NCBI RefSeq assembly: GCF_008838325.1
Contig: NZ_CP042829.1
Location: forward strand, 992,001 to 1,056,000
Direction of reading: 5' to 3'
Source of the DNA: Tepidiforma bonchosmolovskayae
GTDB taxonomy: Bacteria > Chloroflexota > Dehalococcoidia > Tepidiformales > Tepidiformaceae
DNA: 64,000 bases
Position 1 is the first letter of the stretch, and the number at the start of each line of letters is the position of its first letter. Shown here one piece after another: positions 1 through 7,986 of this stretch. The position numbers were made by a program, and so were the translations under genes. A model generated the notes under the pieces. That model worked only from the letters and a program-made list of their open reading frames with translations. It searched no databases and was not told the origin of the DNA.

Positions 1-588
1 GGCGGCGAGGTTGTTCCAGATATCGGCGTGGCGGGCGGCGATGCGGAGGAGGACTTTTTCGCCGGCGCCGCCGACGAGGATGGGCGGCCTGCGGACGGGC
101 TTCGGCTCGCAGACGAGGTTGCGGACGTGGACGAATTCGCCGTCCATGGTGACCTCGGGCTCGGTCCACATGGCGCGGAGGAGTTCGAGGGTTTCGCGGA
201 GCTGGCGCATGCGGGCGCCGATGGGCGGGAAGGGGACGCCGAAGTCGGTGAATTCGCGGGGCATCCAGCCGGCGCCGAGGCCGGGGATGATGCGGCCGCC
301 GGCGATGTTGTCGATGGTGGCGATGACCTTGCCGAGGTGGGCCGGGTTGCGCATGCCGGCGGGGGTGACGAGGGTCCCGATTTCGACCCGTTCGGTGATG
401 GCGGCGACGGCGGCGACGAGCGACCAGGCTTCGAGGATCGGGATCTGGGGCGACTGCGGGCCGTAGAGATGGTCGCAGACCCAGAGGGAATCGAAGCCCA
501 TGGCTTCGAACTCGCGGGCGTTGGTCTTCGCTTCGTCCCAGGTGCGCTTAATCTGGGGGATGGTGACGCCGAAATGGGGTGCCGGCAT
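1..588 (-). CDS. LLM class flavin-dependent oxidoreductase, C-terminus outside the window
   Basis: The minus-strand frame opens with ATG at 588 (MPAPHFGVTIPQIKRTWDEA) and runs off the left edge without a stop, so about 196 N-terminal residues are visible. They show the bacterial luciferase-like (LLM) pattern: a first strand FGVTIPQ, then FEAMGFDSLWVCDHLYG, an IEIGTLVTPAG-type strand, and GAGWMPREFTDFGVPFPPIGAR around residue 110, a typical F420/FMN oxidoreductase segment. The family oxidises or reduces varied substrates with FMN or F420; the substrate cannot be told from this fragment. The gene lies 71 bases downstream of metH on the same strand and could be co-transcribed with it. Family assignment is good; specific function is unknown. 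Confidence 0.8.
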   Translation of the reverse strand, partial: MPAPHFGVTIPQIKRTWDEAKTNAREFEAMGFDSLWVCDHLYGPQSPQIPILEAWSLVAAVAAITERVEIGTLVTPAGMRNPAHLGKVIATIDNIAGGRIIPGLGAGWMPREFTDFGVPFPPIGARMRQLRETLELLRAMWTEPEVTMDGEFVHVRNLVCEPKPVRRPPILVGGAGEKVLLRIAARHADIWNNLAA

Positions 589-659
589 GGCTGGCCTCCG
601 GTGATGCGGGTTGCAGGTGGGGACAGCCTAGCGGGCCGCGGGAGGTTGCGCGAGGGCGT

Positions 660-3600
660 TCAGCGGATGACGAAGTAGCGCGCGCCGGGGTGGTGGACGA
701 TGACGGCGGCGGTGGTCTGCTCGGGGTGCCACTGGAAGGTTTCGGAGAGTTCGACGCCGATCCGCTCGGGGCGGAGGAGGACGGCCATCTTCGTTTGCTC
801 TTCGAGGTCGGGGCAGGCGGGATAGCCGAAGCTGTAGCGGCAGCCTTGGTAGCCGAGGGCGAAGAGCTTGCGGATGTCGGCGGCGTCCTTGCCGGCGATG
901 CCGAGCTCCTGGCGGACGCGCTTGTGCCAGTACTCCGCGAGGGCCTCGGCGGCTTCGACCGCGAAGCCGTGCCAGTGGAGGTAGTCGCGGTACTCGTTCG
1001 CCTGGAAGAGCTCCTGGGCGAACTCGCTGGCGCGGGGGCCCATGGTGACGAGGGAGAGGGCGACGACGTCGAACTGCGGTCCGGACGGGTCGGCGGCGGC
1101 CTCTTCGAAGGAGCGGAAGAAGTCGGCGATGCAGAGGCGGCGGCCGCTTGGCTGGCGGGGAAAGCGGAAGCGGACCGGTTCGCCGACGGGCCGGCCATCT
1201 TCGACGGAGGGCCAGACGACGAGGTCGTTCTTCTCGGCGAGGGCCGGGAAATAGCCGTAGACGACGGCCGGGAGGAGGAGCTGCTCGGCGATGGCGCGCT
1301 CCTGCCAGCGGCGGAAGATGGGGCGCACTTCTTCTTCGATGAAGCGGGCGTACTCGTCTTCGGGGCGGTCGCCGCGCTGGTAGCCCCACTGCCCGCGGAA
1401 GAGCGCGATTTCGTTGATGTACGGGTAGATCTCGCGGAGGGGGATGCCGCGGACCACGCGGGAGCCCCAGAAGGGCGGGGTGGGGATGGGGACGCCGCGC
1501 TCGATATCGGAGGGGGCGTAGTCGTGTTCGGAGGGGGCGGGGGCGGCGTTCGGGTCGGCGACGCGGTCGTAGCCGGAATCTTCGTCCGTCGGGCGGCCGG
1601 CCGTGCGGGAGAGGTCGGGCAGGGGTTTGCCTTCGCGGAGGGCCGGGATGATGCGGTCGAGGGTGGCGAGCCCTTCGAAGGCGTCCTGTGCGTAGTAGAC
1701 GTGGCCCTTGTAGACCTGGCGGAGTTCGTGCTCGACGTACTTCCGGGTGAGGGCGGCGCCGCCGAGGATGACGGGGTAGTGGAAGAGCTCGCGGGCGTTC
1801 AGCTCTTCGAGGTCCTCGCGCATGACGACGGTGCTTTTGACGAGGAGGCCGGAGAGGCCGATGACATCGGCGCCGACCTCCTGGGCCTTTTCGATGATAT
1901 TGGAGATCGGCTGCTTGATGCCGAGGTTGTAGGTTGTGTAGCCGTTATTCGTGAGGATGATATCGACGAGGTTCTTGCCGATATCGTGGACGTCGCCGCG
2001 GACGGTTGCGAGGACGACCTTACCCTTGGACTGGCCTTCGACGCGCTCCATGTACGGCTCGAGGAAGGCGACGGCGGCCTTCATCGTCTCTGCGGACTGG
2101 AGGACGAAGGGGAGCTGCATCTTGCCGGCGCCGAAGAGGTCGCCGACCTCGCGCATCGCGGGGAGGAGGTGCTCGTTGATGATGGTGAGCGGGTCGAAGC
2201 GGGCGAGAGCCTCTTCGAGGTCGTCGTGGAGGCCGCGGCGGTCGCCGTCGATGATGCGGCGGCGGAGGCGCTCTTCGACGGGCGCGCGGTGAGCCGGGTC
2301 GCTCGCCGGGCGCTGCTCCTTTTCGGCGGTCTCGAAGAGGGAGATGAAGTGGGTGAGCGGGTCGTAGCCGTCGCGGCGGCGGTCGTAAATGAGGTCGCGG
2401 GCGGTTTCGAGCTGCTCTTCGGGGATGCGGCTGAGGGGGAGGATCTGCCGGGCGTTGACGATGGCGGCATCGAGGCCGTGCTCGACTGCTTCGTGGAGGA
2501 AGACGGAGTTGAGGACGCGGCGGGCGGCCGGCTTGAGGCCGAAGGAGCAGTTGGAGACGCCGAGGATGGTGTGGACGCCGGGGAGCTCCTCTTTGACGCG
2601 GCGGATGGCTTCGAGGGTTTCGATAGCGTCGCGGCGGAGCTCCTCCTGGCCGCTGGTCAGGGGGAAGGTGAGACAGTCGAAGAGGAGGTCGCCGGGCTCC
2701 ATGCCGTAGCGGTTGACGGCGATGTCATAGATGCGGCGGGCGACGCGGAGCTTCCACTCGGCGGTGCGGGCCTGGCCCTCCTCGTCGATGGTGAGGGCGA
2801 CGGCGGCGGCGCCGTGCTCCTTGATGAGGGGGAGGAGCCTCGTGATTTTCCGCTCGCCGTCCTCGAGGTTGATGGAGTTGACGATGGCGCGGCCGCCGTA
2901 GAGCTTGAGGGCGGTTTCGATGACGGCGACTTCGGTGCTGTCGAAGACGAGCGGGACGGCGACCTGCGTGCGGAAGGCGGAAACGACGCGGTGCATGTCG
3001 GCGGGGCCGTCGCGGCCGACGTAATCGACCATGACATCGATGACGTGGGCGCCTTCGGCGGCCTGTTCGCGGGCGAGGGCGACCATGCCGTCGACGTCCC
3101 CGGCGAGGAGGAGGTCGCGGAAGGCGCGGGAGCCGGTGGCGTTGGTACGCTCGCCGACGACGAGGAAGGAGGTGTCCTGTTTGATGGGGACGGCGGTGTA
3201 GAGGGAGGCGGCGGCCGGCTCGTAGCGGGTGGGGCGCTCCTTCGGGCGGGGCCGGCCGATGACGCGGATCGCCTCGGCGAACATGGCGGGGGTGGTTCCG
3301 CAGCAGCCGGCCACGATCGAGGTGCCGAACTCCTCGACGAAGATCTTCTGGTAGCGGGCGAACTCTTCGGGGGAGAGGGTGTAGCAGGCGCGGCCGTCGA
3401 TGACCTCGGGGAGGCCGGCGTTGGGGCCGATGAAGACGGGCCGGCGGGAGTGCTGCGCGAGGTAACGGACATGCTCGACCATCTGCTCGGGGCCGGTGGC
3501 GCAGTTGATGCCGACGATATCGACGACGTCGAGCGGTTCGAGGGTGGCGAGGGCGGCGGCGATATCGGAGCCGAGCAGCATGGTGCCGGTCGATTCGATG

Positions 3601-4199
3601 GTGACGGAGGCGATGACGGGCACCCGGCGGCCGGTGATCTCCATGGCGTCGGCGGCGGCGGCGAGGGCGGCCTTCGTCTGGAGGAGGTCCTGGCAGGTTT
3701 CGACTTTGAGGACGTCGATGCCGCCTTCGAGGAGGCCGATGCACTGCTCGCGCCAGCCGTGCTTGATTTCGTCGTAGGTGATGTGGCCGAGGGAGGGGAG
3801 GCGGGTGCCAGGGCCGATGGTACCGAAGGCGTAGCGGGGCCACTCGGGTGTGGCGTAGCGGTCGCGGACGCGGCCGATGACCTGGGCGGCGAGGCGGTTC
3901 AGCTCGCGGGTGCGATCGGCGAGGCCGAACTCGGCGAGGACGACGGGGTTGGCGCCGAAGGAGCAGCTATCGACGGCGTCGACGCCCACCTCGTAGAAGG
4001 ATGCGTAGATGCCTTCGAGGATGTGGGGGCTGGCCACGTTGAGCCATTCGGGGCAGCCTTCGTGGGCTTCGCCATCGGGGGCGACGTAGGCCTCGGGGCC
4101 GAGGTTGAGCGAGAGCAGCGTGGAGCCGATGGGCCCTGCGGCATAGAGCACCTGGTCCTGCAGGCGGTTGAGCAGGGGAAGGTCACGCGGTCTGTACAT
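660..4199 (-). CDS. metH: Cobalamin-dependent methionine synthase
   Basis: A full-length (1,179 residues) 5-methyltetrahydrofolate-homocysteine methyltransferase, which makes methionine from homocysteine in the cytoplasm. Modules run in the usual MetH order. The homocysteine-binding barrel is about 1-315, with zinc cysteines in GINCATG (near 233) and AGCCGTTPAM (299/300). The pterin-binding barrel is about 345-610 (VVGERTNATGSR, then INLEDGERK). The cobalamin cap and B12 domain are about 640-870, with the corrinoid-ligand motif DVHDIGKN (His near 738). The C-terminal activation domain (about 900-1179) carries YGYFPA, RYSFGYPACPD and a final HHPGARYF, where S-adenosylmethionine and the reducing flavodoxin bind. 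No module is missing. It is divergent from the DUF983 gene at 4232, leaving a 32-base shared promoter region. Confidence 0.97.
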   Translation of the reverse strand: MYRPRDLPLLNRLQDQVLYAAGPIGSTLLSLNLGPEAYVAPDGEAHEGCPEWLNVASPHILEGIYASFYEVGVDAVDSCSFGANPVVLAEFGLADRTRELNRLAAQVIGRVRDRYATPEWPRYAFGTIGPGTRLPSLGHITYDEIKHGWREQCIGLLEGGIDVLKVETCQDLLQTKAALAAAADAMEITGRRVPVIASVTIESTGTMLLGSDIAAALATLEPLDVVDIVGINCATGPEQMVEHVRYLAQHSRRPVFIGPNAGLPEVIDGRACYTLSPEEFARYQKIFVEEFGTSIVAGCCGTTPAMFAEAIRVIGRPRPKERPTRYEPAAASLYTAVPIKQDTSFLVVGERTNATGSRAFRDLLLAGDVDGMVALAREQAAEGAHVIDVMVDYVGRDGPADMHRVVSAFRTQVAVPLVFDSTEVAVIETALKLYGGRAIVNSINLEDGERKITRLLPLIKEHGAAAVALTIDEEGQARTAEWKLRVARRIYDIAVNRYGMEPGDLLFDCLTFPLTSGQEELRRDAIETLEAIRRVKEELPGVHTILGVSNCSFGLKPAARRVLNSVFLHEAVEHGLDAAIVNARQILPLSRIPEEQLETARDLIYDRRRDGYDPLTHFISLFETAEKEQRPASDPAHRAPVEERLRRRIIDGDRRGLHDDLEEALARFDPLTIINEHLLPAMREVGDLFGAGKMQLPFVLQSAETMKAAVAFLEPYMERVEGQSKGKVVLATVRGDVHDIGKNLVDIILTNNGYTTYNLGIKQPISNIIEKAQEVGADVIGLSGLLVKSTVVMREDLEELNARELFHYPVILGGAALTRKYVEHELRQVYKGHVYYAQDAFEGLATLDRIIPALREGKPLPDLSRTAGRPTDEDSGYDRVADPNAAPAPSEHDYAPSDIERGVPIPTPPFWGSRVVRGIPLREIYPYINEIALFRGQWGYQRGDRPEDEYARFIEEEVRPIFRRWQERAIAEQLLLPAVVYGYFPALAEKNDLVVWPSVEDGRPVGEPVRFRFPRQPSGRRLCIADFFRSFEEAAADPSGPQFDVVALSLVTMGPRASEFAQELFQANEYRDYLHWHGFAVEAAEALAEYWHKRVRQELGIAGKDAADIRKLFALGYQGCRYSFGYPACPDLEEQTKMAVLLRPERIGVELSETFQWHPEQTTAAVIVHHPGARYFVIR

Positions 4200-4231
4200 G
4201 GTCGGGAATCAAGCGTACACCATAGGGTGAG

Positions 4232-4651
4232 ATGCACGACGGGTCGGCAGCGGGGATTGCAGCGGACCGGGCGGCGTACCCGGCGTACGGGGTTGGCCGG
4301 CGGGTGGTCGCCGCGCTGCGGATGCGCTGCCCGCGGTGCTGCCGGGGCGGGGTATGGGCGGGGCCGTTCCGGATGCGGGAGCGATGTGCGGTGTGCGGGC
4401 TGGCGTTCGAGCGGGAGCCTGGGTACTTCACCGGGGCGATGTACGCGAGCTACTTCATCGGGCTGTTCGTGACGCTGCCCGTGTGGCTGTGGATGCTGCT
4501 GGCCGGGGCGCCGTTCGGGGCGATTCTCGGGGCGGCGTTCGGGCTGGTGGCGCTGGTGACGCCCGCGGCGTTCCACTACTCGCGGGTGGCGTGGATGCAG
4601 ATCGACGCGTACTTCAACCCTGGGACGTTCGCCGAGGATGTGCCGGGATGA
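4232..4651 (+). CDS. DUF983 family membrane protein
   Basis: A 139-residue protein. It begins with a zinc-ribbon-like part (RMRCPRCCRGGVW...CAVCGLAFEREPGYFTGAMYASY), followed by two hydrophobic segments (about 73-92 and 96-113). This CPRC-CxxCG plus two-helix layout is the DUF983 family, whose biochemical role is not established. The stop overlaps the start of the following acetyltransferase gene by four bases (ATGA), so the two are probably translated together. It diverges from metH with a very short gap. ATG at 4232 is the first start after the metH start and gives the expected family length. Confidence 0.8.
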   Translation: MHDGSAAGIAADRAAYPAYGVGRRVVAALRMRCPRCCRGGVWAGPFRMRERCAVCGLAFEREPGYFTGAMYASYFIGLFVTLPVWLWMLLAGAPFGAILGAAFGLVALVTPAAFHYSRVAWMQIDAYFNPGTFAEDVPG

Positions 4652-5481
4652 GCGGCCGCTTCCGGGTGCGGGAGGCGGATGCGGAGGATGCGGAGGCGCT
4701 GGCCGAGCTGTACGCGGGGAGCGGGCTGCCGGGCGCGCCGGGCGATGCCCCGGAGGCGGCGCGGATGCTCCAGACGGGCGCTGCCTTCCTGCTGGCGGAG
4801 GATGACGCCGGGATCGCGGGCGCGGTGCGCTGGCGGGAGGAGGAGGGGGTGGCGTGGTTTGACCTGCTGCGGTCGCTGGAGCCGCCGGCGGGGGCGGAGC
4901 TGGTGCGGGCCGTGGGCCGGCGGGCGCAGGACCGGGGGCTGCGGCTGGCGCGCTGCCGGGCGCCCGATACCCCGGGCATGGCCGCCTACTTCGCCCGGCT
5001 GGGCTACCTGCCGGTGGGGCGGGAGCGGGCAGAGGACGGCCGGGCGCTGCTGGTGCTGGAGCGGCGGCTGCCGCTGCTGACGGTGCGGGAGCAGCGGCGG
5101 GGCGATGCGGCCGCGATCGCCAGGCTGACCGGCGCAGACCCGTGGCCGTTCGCGCAGGGCGCGCGCCCGGGCTGGTTCGTGGCGGCCGACGGCGAGCGGG
5201 TGGTCGGGGTCATCGGCGTGCGCGATGCTGGCGCCGGGGTGGCGGAGCTTGCGGAGCCGGTGGTGGAGGCCGGCTATGAGGGGCGCGGCCTGGAGGTGTG
5301 GATGGCCGAACGGGCGCGGGAGTGGGCCCAGACCAACGGCTTCCACACCTGCGTGCTGCCGGCAACGCCGCGGATGCGGGCGCTGCGGCGGGCGCTGGAG
5401 GACCGGCTATGGCGGCTGGAAGGCGGCCGGTTCGTCCACACGAGGCCCCGGGCGGCCGAGGGGGATGGGGCTGAGCGGTGA
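4648..5481 (+). CDS. GNAT-like acetyltransferase, probable tandem domains
   Basis: I place the start at ATG 4648 because it overlaps the DUF983 stop in an ATGA arrangement and because MSGRFRVREADAEDAEALAELY is the classic first strand and helix of a GNAT domain. The 277-residue product seems to hold two GNAT-like halves. The first is about 1-135 (ends YFARLGYLPVGRERAEDGRALLVLERRL). The second starts at about residue 140 (LTVREQRRGDAAAIARLTG) and ends in a degenerate acceptor region. No strong acetyl-CoA loop (RxxGxG/A) is evident in the first half and only YEGRGLEVWMAE in the second, so activity and substrate are uncertain. The 3' end overlaps the antisense end of the small coiled-coil gene at 5407-5733. 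Confidence 0.65.
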   Translation: MSGRFRVREADAEDAEALAELYAGSGLPGAPGDAPEAARMLQTGAAFLLAEDDAGIAGAVRWREEEGVAWFDLLRSLEPPAGAELVRAVGRRAQDRGLRLARCRAPDTPGMAAYFARLGYLPVGRERAEDGRALLVLERRLPLLTVREQRRGDAAAIARLTGADPWPFAQGARPGWFVAADGERVVGVIGVRDAGAGVAELAEPVVEAGYEGRGLEVWMAERAREWAQTNGFHTCVLPATPRMRALRRALEDRLWRLEGGRFVHTRPRAAEGDGAER

Positions 5482-5733
5482 GCCGGGCGCCGGCGTCCAG
5501 GCGCCGCGCTGGGGGCGGAGGCCGCGGGGGAGCCAGGCGGCGGCAGCGAGGAGGCGTTCGCGGCGGAGGCGCGCCAGCTCGGCGCGGAGGGCATCGCGCT
5601 CGGCCTGGAGGTCGCGGATGTGGTCGCGCAGGGCGGCGACCAGGAGGTCCATCTCCGTGACGCGCGCGACGGCTTCGCGGCGGACGGCCTGGATCTCGGC
5701 GCGGAGGCCGGCGGGGCCGGGAAGTGCGTTCAT
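5407..5733 (-). CDS. Small coiled-coil protein (hypothetical)
   Basis: A 108-residue frame starting MNALPGPAGLRAEIQAVRRE. It has a heptad-like, charged, leucine-rich stretch at about 25-65 (VAALRDHIRDLQAERDALRAELARLRRERL), a good coiled coil, and then a Pro/Gly-rich tail. Its ATG overlaps the stop of the upstream coiled-coil gene by four bases (ATGA on the minus strand), which supports a coupled pair. The last 75 bases run antisense to the 3' end of the acetyltransferase gene; such a long convergent overlap makes the tail uncertain. I do not recognise a family. Confidence 0.5.
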   Translation of the reverse strand: MNALPGPAGLRAEIQAVRREAVARVTEMDLLVAALRDHIRDLQAERDALRAELARLRRERLLAAAAWLPRGLRPQRGAWTPAPGSPLSPIPLGRPGPRVDEPAAFQPP

Positions 5734-6350
5734 GGCGTGGGCTCGCCGGGCGGGAGGGCATCGGGCCGGCCGAGGCGGGCCGGCGCCCACTCGCGGAGGA
5801 GGTCGCGCTCCTGGCGGAGGTCGTGGAGGTTGGCGTGGAGGGCGGCGATCACCTCCTCGAGGGTGGCGAGGCGGCTGTCGCGGCCGGCGGCGGCGAGTTC
5901 GAGCGCGCGGGCGCGTTCGATGGCGCGGTCGCGCTGTTTGCGGGCCTTGCGGAGCTGTTTGCGCAGACGGCGGTTTTCGTCGCGGGCGGCGATGATCGCG
6001 CGGACGAGGGCTGCGGGCGGGAGGGCTGCAGCGGCCTCGGGGTTGGCGGCGACGGTGTCGGGGTCGACCTCGAGGAGGTCGGACTGCTCGACGCGGAGCC
6101 GTTCGAGGGTGGACTGGAGGCGCTCGACATCCTTCCGGACCTGCCGGATGAGCCGCTCGGCGCGGACGTCGGAGCCGGAGGCCTGGCCCTTGAGGGCGTC
6201 GGGGAGGCGGAGGCCGGTTCGCTGCTGGAGGAGTTCGTCCCATGTGCCAGGGGGCTCCGGCTGCTGCCGGAGGGGGATGGGGCCGGAGCCCGGGTCGGCG
6301 GGTTCGCCGGCCGGCTCCTGGGCGGGTGACTTACGCAGCGGGAAGCGCAT
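5730..6350 (-). CDS. Coiled-coil protein (hypothetical)
   Basis: A 206-residue protein. The N-terminus is Pro-rich and disordered (MRFPLRKSPAQEPAGEPADP). Two long helical coiled-coil segments follow, at about 65-95 (RLIRQVRKDVERLQSTLERLR) and about 112-190 (IAARDENRRLRKQLRKARKQ... and then LRQERDLLREW). No catalytic motif, signal peptide or membrane helix is visible. It is translationally coupled to the smaller coiled-coil gene downstream. The pair could be a structural or scaffold module, but nothing in the sequence assigns a job. The opposite-strand open frames here have the low-complexity composition of shadows in GC-rich DNA. Confidence 0.6.
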   Translation of the reverse strand: MRFPLRKSPAQEPAGEPADPGSGPIPLRQQPEPPGTWDELLQQRTGLRLPDALKGQASGSDVRAERLIRQVRKDVERLQSTLERLRVEQSDLLEVDPDTVAANPEAAAALPPAALVRAIIAARDENRRLRKQLRKARKQRDRAIERARALELAAAGRDSRLATLEEVIAALHANLHDLRQERDLLREWAPARLGRPDALPPGEPTP

Positions 6351-6456
6351 GGGCGGCCCCGGAGTTCACCAGTTTCTCCCGGAATATACGCCCGGATTTT
6401 CCCGGGGAGCAGGGCAGGGGCGGCGCGGACGGCCGTTCTCCACAGAGGTGCAACCG

Positions 6457-6993
6457 TTATGTTGCGGTCCAGGCCGGGGCGCCCGGGGGCGGTTCGCCGA
6501 GGTCGAGCTGGTAGTAGCAGGTGTCGAGCCAGGCGCCGAACTTATGGCCGGCGTTGCGGAGGGTGCCGACGCAGGTGAAGCCGAAGGCCTCGTGGAGGCG
6601 AATGCTGGCGGTGTTGGTGGAGGTGATGGAGGCGACGACGGTGCGGACGCCGATGCGGCGGGCCTCCTCGAGGAGGGCGGCGAGCAGGAGGCGGCCGATG
6701 CCGCGGCCCCGGGCAGCGGGGTCGAGGTAGATGGTGTCTTCGCGGGTGAAGCGCCAGCCGGGCTTCTGGCTCACCAGGGTGAGGTAGGCGAAGCCGACGA
6801 CGCCGGCGCCGGTTTCGGCGACGAGGACGGGCTGGAGGGGGTCGCTGTGGCCGGCCCACCAGGTGCGGCGGCGCTCCATGGACCACGGTTCGGTATCCCA
6901 GGTGGCGGTGCCGTGGAGGATTTCGTGGTTGTAGATGCGGTTGATGGTCTCGAGATCGGCCTCGGCTGCCGGGCGGATGGAGAGTTCGGACAC
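6457..6993 (-). CDS. GNAT N-acetyltransferase, phosphinothricin acetyltransferase-like
   Basis: GTG at 6993 gives a 178-residue protein starting (V)SELSIRPAAEADLETINRIYNHEI; upstream codons look non-coding. It is a single GNAT domain of the Pat/Bar/YncA type: RIYNHEILHGTATWDTEP near the N-terminus, the acetyl-CoA loop in YLDPAARGRGIGRLLLAALLEEAR (about 94-117), and the late motif STNTASIRLHEAFGFTCVGTLRNAGHKFGAW (about 126-157). Relatives acetylate small amines such as phosphinothricin, methionine sulfoximine or amino-acid analogues. The true substrate is not deducible. It is monocistronic, facing away from the TVP38 gene at 7081. Confidence 0.85.
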   Translation of the reverse strand: MSELSIRPAAEADLETINRIYNHEILHGTATWDTEPWSMERRRTWWAGHSDPLQPVLVAETGAGVVGFAYLTLVSQKPGWRFTREDTIYLDPAARGRGIGRLLLAALLEEARRIGVRTVVASITSTNTASIRLHEAFGFTCVGTLRNAGHKFGAWLDTCYYQLDLGEPPPGAPAWTAT

Positions 6994-7080
6994 GCGGGAA
7001 GGGTAGCCGGTACAGATTTCGAACGGATTACGCGGGGCGTTCATTGTGCGATGACAGGCGTGGCGTACCATTGCGCACGA

Positions 7081-7986
7081 ATGCGTGACGGGATCATCGG
7101 GGTGCTGGCGCTTGCGCTGGGAGCGGCGGTGACGCTGCTCGGGCTGGAGTACCTGCACTCGCGGTCGGTGTCGGTGGGGCTGGGCGTGGTGGTCGCCTAT
7201 GTGGTGTGGGGCGAGCTGATGGACCTGTTCGGCTCGAGCAGGAACGATGCGCCGCTGCCGCCGGGGACGCCGCTGCTGATGGACCCGAAGTTCCGGCGGC
7301 GGGTGCTGGGGGTGCTGGCGATGGGCGGGGCGAGCGGCGTCATCCTGCTGGGGCTGCTGACGGGCGACATCGACGTGGAGAAGGTGCGCGAGTGGATTCG
7401 CGACCTCGGGGCGTGGGGGCCGGTCCTGCTGATCCTGGTGCTGGCGGTCGCGATGATCATCGCACCGATCCCGAACCCGCCGTTCATGATTGCGGCCGGG
7501 ATTGCGTGGGGGACGTTCCTCGGGGTGGTGTACGCGGTCATCGGGCAGCTGCTCGGGTCGGTGGTGATTTTCGGGATTTCGCGGAAGTTCGGGCGGCGGT
7601 TCATCCCGAAGCTGATCGGGGAGGAGGGGGCGGAGAAGGTGGACCGGCTGGCGAAGGAGATGGGGCCGCACCTCGTGTTCTGGTGGCGGATGATGCCGGT
7701 GTCGTTCGATTTTGCGGCGTATGCGGCCGGGCTCACGGGGATGTCGTTCCGGCTGTTCACGACGCTGGTGTTCCTCGGCTCGATTGTGCCGACGACGGTG
7801 GTGGTGGCGTTCGGGGATTCGTTCGGGAAGTCAGTGGAGGCGCAGCTGGTCTCGGGGGCGCTGATCCTTGTGGCGCTGGCCGTGCCGTCGACGATCTTCT
7901 TCGTGCGCTACCGCCGGCAGCTGCCGCCGCCACGGGAGTGGCTGGGGCGGATGCTGAGCACGGGCGACCCTACGCCGGGGGCGTAG
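7081..7986 (+). CDS. TVP38/TMEM64 (DedA-superfamily) membrane protein
   Basis: A 301-residue polytopic membrane protein. Hydrophobic segments lie near 5-22, 30-47, 76-94, 116-136, 143-165, about 205-235 and 262-282. Its core, with IAPIPNPPFMIAAGIAWGTFLGVVYAVIGQLLGSVVIFGISRKFGRRFI (about 124-175), is the SNARE-associated/VTT domain of the TVP38/TMEM64 family, whose members are linked to lipid scrambling and envelope maintenance. ATG 7081 is chosen, with a TACCAT-like -10 about a dozen bases upstream. An in-frame ATG at 7051 is also possible and would add ten residues. The last 17 bases overlap the 3' end of coaBC convergently. Confidence 0.8.
   Translation: MRDGIIGVLALALGAAVTLLGLEYLHSRSVSVGLGVVVAYVVWGELMDLFGSSRNDAPLPPGTPLLMDPKFRRRVLGVLAMGGASGVILLGLLTGDIDVEKVREWIRDLGAWGPVLLILVLAVAMIIAPIPNPPFMIAAGIAWGTFLGVVYAVIGQLLGSVVIFGISRKFGRRFIPKLIGEEGAEKVDRLAKEMGPHLVFWWRMMPVSFDFAAYAAGLTGMSFRLFTTLVFLGSIVPTTVVVAFGDSFGKSVEAQLVSGALILVALAVPSTIFFVRYRRQLPPPREWLGRMLSTGDPTPGA

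Noticed and set aside
579-4472. Long plus-strand frame opposite metH
   Set aside because: It is rich in Ala, Gly, Asp, Glu and Val with no motifs; it is the antisense shadow of metH, which has all catalytic motifs.
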